Source: Loripinus fragilis (lineage: Eukaryota > Mollusca > Bivalvia > Lucinida > Lucinidae). Taken from it: DNA of 64,000 nt. The DNA lies in NCBI GenBank assembly GCA_964019695.1, contig OZ026516.1, positions 103,602,368-103,666,367 of the forward strand. Direction: 5' to 3'. A program made the translations under genes and the position numbers. A model generated the notes under the pieces. It was not told the origin of the DNA and did no database searches. It saw only the letters and a program-made list of their open reading frames with translations. This document shows positions 61,201 through 64,000 of this stretch, piece by piece. Each line of letters starts with the position of its first letter. Position 1 is the stretch's first letter.

Positions 61201-64000
61201 TCTCAATGTTTGAATTGATGGGTAAGTGAAAGTTTTACACTCAAAAATTTACTTAACTTGACCTATATATTAAATATGATTTCTTCAGGCCAAAAAAAAC
61301 AACAACATTTGTTTAGGGTAACCTGACCCTACCTTAATTTACTGTTGAAATGTAGAATTTATCAGGGTTTCTGGAAAAAAATATATAACTTCATGCGTTT
61401 TGAAAGGGGAAATGCCTTTCAAAATGCATAAGATTGTAATTTTTTCCAGAAAAAGAATTAAACAAAAAAAAATGTGCCTATCCTACCTAAAATATTCAGA
61501 CATTACCCGAAACACACTTATTGTTTTATTTTGCCTTATTGTAATTTCTAGGGCATCTGAGTATGTGTTCAAGCGATTGAGGACACCCTGGTTCTGGCCA
61601 CGTTTCCTCTTTAAACTAGTTGGGCCTGGGAAACAACATGACCACTGCTTGAAGATTATGCATGACTTCACAGAAAAAGTAGGTGTTACCTGTTTGCTAT
61701 TCGGACAAGCATTTTGTGAATTCCAGCCAAAATAAACCAACATTGTATTTTAGAATAAAAAAGAAAAGTGTTTGAAATTTTAGGTTATTTACGTCAGCAA
61801 GGACCACATGGGTGTAAGTTTTAAAGATTATTCCTGAATTCAGGGTTTTGAGGCTGACTTTCTATAGAAAGTCAGCTTTAAAATCCTGAATTAGGGAGAT
61901 TATAATAGGTTCTCTGATTTATATTCAGTCTATCTAAAAACAATTGACCAATAAAACTTTAAATTGTGAATATTTAGTGGGCATACAACAAGCTTTAAGA
62001 TTGGAGTTTCAAAAGTTCAGGATTTGGGGAATTTCGAACTTTCACCCATGGGACCATGACAGAGATTTTTATACCCCCCGCAAACTTTGTTTGTAGGGGG
62101 TATACTGTTTTCACGTTGTCCGTGCGTCCGTCCGTGCGTCCGTCCGTGCGTCCGTCCGTAACGCTTTGTTTCCTTAATAACTTGGAGAGTCATTGCTGGA
62201 TTTTCATCAAACCTTGCTAACATGTTCATATATGCAAGACAAATACTTTAGACAAAAAAGTAAGGGCTAGGGGCCAATTCTATTAGAGTTATTTCCCTTT
62301 GTAGTTCTAAATGGCTTTTAATATAGTGCTTTATGCTTATACTATTATAGGCCATACACAGGCCAATCAACTCCTACCACAGCTTTTGATGGAACAAGTT
62401 GATACTTTTCCTATACAATGTACACACATTGAACATATGCATGAAGGAGTTTAGTTCAGAAAAAAATAAGTTTTGACAAAATGACAGCTGTGAGAACTTA
62501 GACAATTTTTCCCTAATAAGTTGTTTGTATATTCATAGATGGTGCCTTTATGGGCCGATCAACTCCTACCACAGCTTTTTATGGAGCAATTTGATACTTT
62601 GCCTATACAATGTAGACACATTGAACATATGCATGAAGGAGTTTGGTTTAGAAAAAATATTTTTTGACAAAATGACAGCTGTGAGAACTTAGACAATTTT
62701 CCCTAATAAGGCTTTTGTATATGCATAGATGGTGCCTTCATGGGCCGATCAACTCCTACCACAGCTTTTGATGGAACAATTTGATACTTTGCCTATACAA
62801 TGTAAACACATTGAACATATGCATGAAGGAGTTTTTTTTTAAAAAAATAATTTTTGACGAAATGACAGCTGTGAGAACTTAGACAATTTTTTCCTTATTA
62901 GGCTTTTGTATATGCATAGATGGTGCTTTCATGGGCCGATCAACTCCTACTACAGCTTTTGATGGAACAATTTCATACTTTGCCGATACATTGTAGACAC
63001 ATTGAACATATGCATGAAGGAGTTTGGTTCAGAAAAAATAATTTTGACAAAATGACAGCTGTGAGAACTTAGACAATTTTTCCCTTATATGGCTTTTGTA
63101 TATGCATTGATAGTGCCTTTATGGGCCAATCAACTCCTACCACAGCTTTTGATGGAGCAATTTAATACTTTGTCAATACACTGTATAAACAATGAACATA
63201 TGCATGAAGGAGTTTATAATTTTTGTTGAACTTAGACAATTATTCCCTTATATGGTTTTTGTATATGCATGGATAGTGCCTTTATGGGCCGATCAACTCC
63301 TACCACAGCTGTTGATGGAACAATTTTATACTTTGCCGATACAATGTAGACACATTGAACATATGCATAAAGGAGTTTATAATTTTTGTTTGCACAGATT
63401 CTACTGAAATCTTGTTATCAAAACTAAGGTCTTCTTGTTCGAACTATAACTTGCCAAGTTTTATCACTGACTCTTTCTGTGCGGGGGGTATCTAATAAGC
63501 ATTGCTTATTGACTTTTTTCATTTATTCTGCTCATGCAGGTTATCGGTGAGAAAGCCGAAGAGTTTAACAAGCGTTATGGTGCCAAGATGACAATGGAGC
63601 AGCTTCTGGAAGATGATGACTCAGGAATTGTGGGTAAAAAGAAGAGGCTCGCCTTCCTCGACATGTTGCTGTGTGCTACAGCTGACGGACAGAAACTGTC
63701 TCATGCTGATATCAGGGAGGAAGTGGATACATTTATGTTTGAGGTTAGTTATACAGTAAAACCTGTCTTAAATGGACACTCAAGAATAAACAAAACAAAG
63801 GCCTTAATGGCAAATGGTAGCTTAATGAAGGTCAAAAGTATTGCAGAATGCTCCCTTTGGCAATATTTTTGACCTGCATTAAGGGATAAATAGTCTTGAA
63901 AACAGTTTTTGGTCTTCTTTTTGAATGGCCACTTTAGACAGGTTTTACTGTATTTTAGAGGATTGATAACCTGCATACTAATGTAAATATTGAATTATTA
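49088..64000 (+). CDS. Cytochrome P450 family 4 (CYP4V-like), gene B, 5' part, 7 exons in window
   Basis: Tandem paralogue of gene A. Exons: 49088-49247, 54297-54409, 56537-56622, 57869-58059, 59230-59299, 61552-61678, 63540-63743 (951 nt, 317 codons), all with GT..AG junctions. Lengths are identical to gene A except one extra codon in exon 7. Visible: anchor [20 protein letters not shown], hinge [16 protein letters not shown], helix [15 protein letters not shown], and EEVDTFMFE at the start of the CYP4 I-helix signature. GHDTT, ExxR, PERF and the heme cysteine must lie past the window end. The visible part is open with conserved residues, so it looks functional. Expected role as for gene A: ER lipid/fatty-acid-type monooxygenase; substrate unknown. 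Confidence 0.9.
49690..52885 (+). mobile_element. Near-full-length LINE (CR1/Jockey type) in gene B intron 1
   Basis: Carries endonuclease and reverse transcriptase in one frame, a 3' UTR of about 280 bp, and a terminal TGTAGA microsatellite (about 52864-52880). The frame remains open upstream of 49809 for at least 100 bp, so the 5' end is not fixed. Same orientation as the P450 gene. No target duplication was identified. Confidence 0.85.
49809..52592 (+). pseudogene. LINE ORF2: endonuclease and reverse transcriptase, one stop
   Basis: The frame runs 928 codons with a single TGA at 52098-52100. Endonuclease (about residues 1-225): [23 protein letters not shown] (141-145), SDH (217-219), the expected catalytic Asn/Glu/Asp/His set. 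[51 protein letters not shown] (Asp574), [18 protein letters not shown] (660-663). After the stop: [23 protein letters not shown] and [15 protein letters not shown], the usual LINE C-terminus. It acts by target-primed reverse transcription. The stop follows a CGA codon and is a plausible C-to-T change at a second CGA. Confidence 0.9.
53100..53290. repeat. 'CATA-GTGCTCAAAAG' inverted-repeat element (gene B intron 1)
   Basis: CAGGCCTCCAGATAAGGCGG, ATGTGCTCAAAAGAACTGTT and inverse GAGCACCCATAACATAATTT. Family as at 16018. Confidence 0.7.
53291..54290. other. Gene B intron 1, remainder
   Basis: Contains a small hairpin at 53357-53384 (AGGAAGGGATT and AATCCTTCCT) and a GATCCAGATC-family remnant near 53850-53940. 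No gene seen. Confidence 0.45.
54297..54409 (+). CDS. Gene B exon 2
   Basis: 113 bp. Encodes [20 protein letters not shown] and [11 protein letters not shown]. Acceptor TTATTTCAG, donor GAG|GTACTC. Confidence 0.92.
54517..54572. repeat. Perfect-arm hairpin (gene B intron 2)
   Basis: Arms AGTAATTCTTCCCAAAGCAC and GTGCTTTGGGAAGAATTACC, about 26 bp each with a 4-nt gap, one mismatch. The surrounding AAGTCCGCTCGTAAATACGA suggests the hub of a larger MITE. Confidence 0.7.
55128..55222. repeat. 'TTTATTGAATTTATTAAAC' foldback (gene B intron 2)
   Basis: TTTTATTGAATTTATTAAAC and the inverse GTTTAATAAATTCAATAA separated by AAGTTGGGGAAAAG; outer words GAGTGCTCATG / GGGAGCAC. Copies at 35335-35460 and 22420-22490. 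Confidence 0.72.
55245..56269. mobile_element. Non-autonomous Helitron with canonical ends (1,025 bp)
   Basis: 5' end TC (TCCCCACGCTTTTTTTAAAA, itself a hairpin with GCGAAGGGGAT). The 3' hairpin CGATGG/CCATCG (56240-56255) is followed after 10 nt by CTAG. It is inserted between A (55244) and T (56270). TC, 3' hairpin, CTRR and an A|T target are the defining Helitron ends. Interior: CGTCCGTCCGTCCGT microsatellite, then two copies of a 326-bp unit (55305, 55631; TTATGCTATCTCCTCCT) and a partial third. Bivalve 'pearl' elements have a similar plan. There is no Rep/helicase frame, so it is non-autonomous. Confidence 0.85.
56320..56460. repeat. Reverse copy of the 35145-35295 repeat
   Basis: TTTTGTCATTATGTACGCAA, CGTTTCCCGAAAATCTG and TTTCACTCCCAGATGCGACG are the inverse complements of words in 35145-35295. 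Ends about 75 bp before exon 3 of gene B. Confidence 0.68.
56537..56622 (+). CDS. Gene B exon 3
   Basis: 86 bp. Encodes [20 protein letters not shown] and WLNTGLLTR. Acceptor TTTCTTTAAG (AAG), donor AG|GTAAGT. Confidence 0.92.
56787..56998 (-). repeat. tRNA-derived SINE (gene B intron 3)
   Basis: Minus-strand head GGAGCGCAGTGGCTCTGTTG, B box GTGGGTTCGAGCCTC, body CCTTGAGCAAGACACATTTA and GCTTAGTACTGGTTCAACCC, tail of CAAA repeats. The best-preserved B box among the copies. Confidence 0.82.
57090..57195. repeat. GATCTGAACTG repeat arm (gene B intron 3)
   Basis: TATCTGGATCTGAACTGTTT, GTGACACTCTGACAGTTTTC and TCAGTAGATGACAACAAA follow the GATCCAGATC family order; a single arm. Confidence 0.55.
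57410..57595. repeat. 'GAGTAATAATTCACTG' inverted-repeat element, copy 3
   Basis: Left CGTTGAGTAATAATTCACTG, right inverse ACTCAACAATTCACTGCTAG and GCTGATCTATTTCTT, with GATAAATCACCTGCGC between. Immediately left of the GAGCC MITE. Confidence 0.7.
57619..57855. mobile_element. GAGCC MITE, 237 bp, TSD ATTT, next to exon 4
   Basis: Left GAGCCGCGACATGAGATTTC, right inverse GGAAACCACATGTCGCGGCTC. ATTT on both sides (57615-57618, 57856-57859). Opposite internal orientation to the 39541 and 41125 copies. Its right end lies 13 bp before exon 4 of gene B. Confidence 0.9.
57869..58059 (+). CDS. Gene B exon 4 (helix C)
   Basis: 191 bp. Encodes [38 protein letters not shown] and [10 protein letters not shown]. 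Acceptor ATTTCATTTCTAG, donor G|GTAGGT. The open frame to the left continues through the MITE and is not exon. Confidence 0.93.
58290..58452. mobile_element. CAGTAAAACCTG MITE with internal deletion
   Basis: 163 bp. Ends CAGTAAAACCTGTGTAAAAC and ACACAGGTTTCACTG, TA on both sides. About 45 bp around the centre are missing compared with other copies. Confidence 0.82.
58541..58635 (+). pseudogene. Partial dead duplicate of gene B exon 4
   Basis: AACGACCAATCAAAGGTTCT, AAACTAAAGACCCAGGTGAA and TGGGAAACCATACAATATCT repeat the 3' half of exon 4 some 590 bp downstream. A deletion removes the GATGTCACCCTG part, and TGA replaces the TGT of IICG. A donor-like GTATGT follows, but no acceptor-side half of the exon is present. 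Confidence 0.85.
58640..58780. repeat. GATCCAAAC repeat arm (gene B intron 4)
   Basis: TTTAGGATCCAAACCGTTTG, ACACTCTGATAGTCTTTCTG and AGTCAGCAGACGACAACAAA in family order. Confidence 0.6.
58890..59065. repeat. GATCCAGATC inverted-repeat element (gene B intron 4)
   Basis: CAGTTTGGACCCAGATCAGG, CCTGACAAAATGTCAGGCC and CTGATCTGGATCCAATCTG form the central palindrome; flanks GTGTTGTCTGCTGATAGCTT and AGCAGATAACAAAAAAGC. A good type copy. Confidence 0.8.
59230..59299 (+). CDS. Gene B exon 5
   Basis: 70 bp. Encodes [20 protein letters not shown] and AVYR. Acceptor ATGTTTACAG, donor CG|GTAAGC. Confidence 0.92.
59349..59825. mobile_element. 'TTTGTTTCCCCTTACC' inverted-repeat element with nested MITE
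   Basis: Left TTTGTTTCCCCTTACCGGAC, right inverse GGGTCGGGTAAGGGGAAACA. A CAGTAAAACCTG MITE (59531-59706) sits inside, so this element is the older insertion. Confidence 0.7.
59531..59706. mobile_element. CAGTAAAACCTG-family MITE, nested
   Basis: Ends CAGAAAAACTTGCCTAAAAC and AGACATGTTTTACTG, TA on both sides, centre TGCAGAATGATCC/GGAGCATTCTGCA. Confidence 0.8.
59895..60120. repeat. GATCCAGATC inverted-repeat element (gene B intron 5)
   Basis: Outer TTAACTCTTTATCTCC, then CATCTGCTGATAACTTTTGC, palindrome CAGATCAGGCCCGACAAAAT/GTCGGGTCTGATCTGGATCC, then TCCTGAAAGAATTTTTCAAA and AAATAGTTAA. Suggests the family boundaries are TTAACTC...(G/T)AGTTAA. Confidence 0.8.
60550..60745. repeat. GATCCAGATC inverted-repeat element, inverted (gene B intron 5)
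   Basis: Reverse orientation of 59895-60120: TCTTTCAGGAATATGATCAG, CAGATCAGGTCAGACATTTT, GTCGGGCCTGATCTGGATCC and TAAGCAGATGACACTAGGAG. Confidence 0.8.
60830..61000. repeat. 'GCTGCAGGGCAA' repeat (gene B intron 5)
   Basis: AATAGCACTTGTCCCCTCGT, AGGCTGCAGGGCAATTG and TGGGCAAGTGCCTATTTT match gene A intron 4 at 20430-20600. Confidence 0.65.
61120..61265. repeat. 'GGGTACTCAAAAG' element, one arm lost (gene B intron 5)
   Basis: AACATATCTTGTGGGTACTC and AAAGTATCCATCTCAATG are present; the inverse GAGCACCC arm is deleted. Confidence 0.65.
61310..61535. repeat. 'CCCTACCTTAATTTACTG' repeat before exon 6
   Basis: TTTAGGGTAACCTGACCCTA, palindrome TTTTGAAAGGGGAAATGCCT/TTTCAAAATGCATAAG, CTACCTAAAATATTCAGACA and CGAAACACAC match 20300-20695. 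Its right end lies about 20 bp before exon 6. Confidence 0.68.
61552..61678 (+). CDS. Gene B exon 6
   Basis: 127 bp. Encodes [20 protein letters not shown] and [19 protein letters not shown]. Acceptor GTAATTTCTAG, donor AAA|GTAGGT. Confidence 0.92.
61825..61905. repeat. Hairpin around GACTTTCTATAGAAAGTC (gene B intron 6)
   Basis: Left TTCAGGGTTTTGAGGCTGAC, centre TTTCTATAGAAA, right inverse GTCAGCTTTAAAATCCTGAA. Arms about 35 bp. Confidence 0.7.
62078..63515. mobile_element. Helitron/'pearl'-like element with six tandem units (gene B intron 6)
   Basis: Left hairpin ATACCCCCCGCAAAC / GTTTGTAGGGGGTAT, then repeats of GTGCGTCCGTCC (62119-62160). Then six copies of an about 190-bp unit marked by TGGGCCGATCAACTCC (62360, 62551, 62741, 62932, 63122, 63285; the last spacing is 163). 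The right end is TGCGGGGGGTATC, an inverse of the left, with the hairpin AATAAGCATTGCTTATT. No CTRR is seen after the hairpin, so the exact end is open. The plan matches the Helitron at 55245. Non-coding. Confidence 0.72.
63540..63743 (+). CDS. Gene B exon 7
   Basis: 204 bp, phase 0/0. Encodes [40 protein letters not shown] and [10 protein letters not shown]. Acceptor TGCTCATGCAG, donor GAG|GTTAGT. Last exon of gene B in the window. Confidence 0.93.
63754..63950. mobile_element. CAGTAAAACCTG MITE, 10 bp after the exon 7 donor
   Basis: 197 bp. Ends CAGTAAAACCTGTCTTAAAT and GACAGGTTTTACTG, TA on both sides. It starts 10 bp after the last base of exon 7. Confidence 0.87.

Overview
The window is animal nuclear DNA, most likely from a bivalve mollusc. 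The evidence is long introns with consensus GT..AG junctions, CYP4V-like cytochrome P450 exons, CR1/Jockey-type LINEs, tRNA-derived SINEs with CAAA-type tails, Helitron/'pearl'-like elements with a CCGT microsatellite, and dense palindromic MITEs. Species cannot be fixed by reading alone. There are no bacterial features, no CRISPR array and no tRNA or rRNA gene.

Layout. 1-12.9 kb is gene-poor, AT-rich intergenic DNA with MITEs (one hAT-type with a perfect 8-bp target duplication), SINEs and a broken reverse-transcriptase element (10.7-12.7 kb). 12.9-13.7 kb holds a decayed LINE fragment that abuts the promoter of P450 gene A. 13,763-39,074 is gene A, a complete CYP4-type P450 of 12 coding exon positions (507 codons plus stop, + strand). 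39.1-49.0 kb is intergenic, with MITEs, a second copy of the broken RT element and a 5'-truncated LINE on the minus strand. 49,088 to the window end is P450 gene B, a tandem paralogue in the same orientation with the same exon lengths and phases. Seven of its exons (317 codons) are inside the window, and the catalytic 3' part lies beyond it. Intron 1 of gene B carries a nearly full-length LINE interrupted by a single TGA.

The most notable signal is in gene A. The exon encoding the meander/PERF region and the heme-cysteine loop is present twice, back to back (35,527-35,706 and 35,763-35,942). Both copies are exactly 180 bp, both are phase 1/1, both have good splice sites, and only 56 bp separate them. 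They differ at 11 of 60 residues yet each keeps every P450 landmark. This is the arrangement expected for mutually exclusive exons, so one locus could make two P450s with different proximal/heme-loop segments.

The P450s should be ER-membrane monooxygenases of the fatty-acid-hydroxylase-like CYP4 family. Their introns are almost wholly built of short inverted-repeat elements, several lying within 10-50 bp of splice sites. One partial, dead copy of exon 4 sits in gene B. Coordinates of repeats without clear target duplications are approximate.
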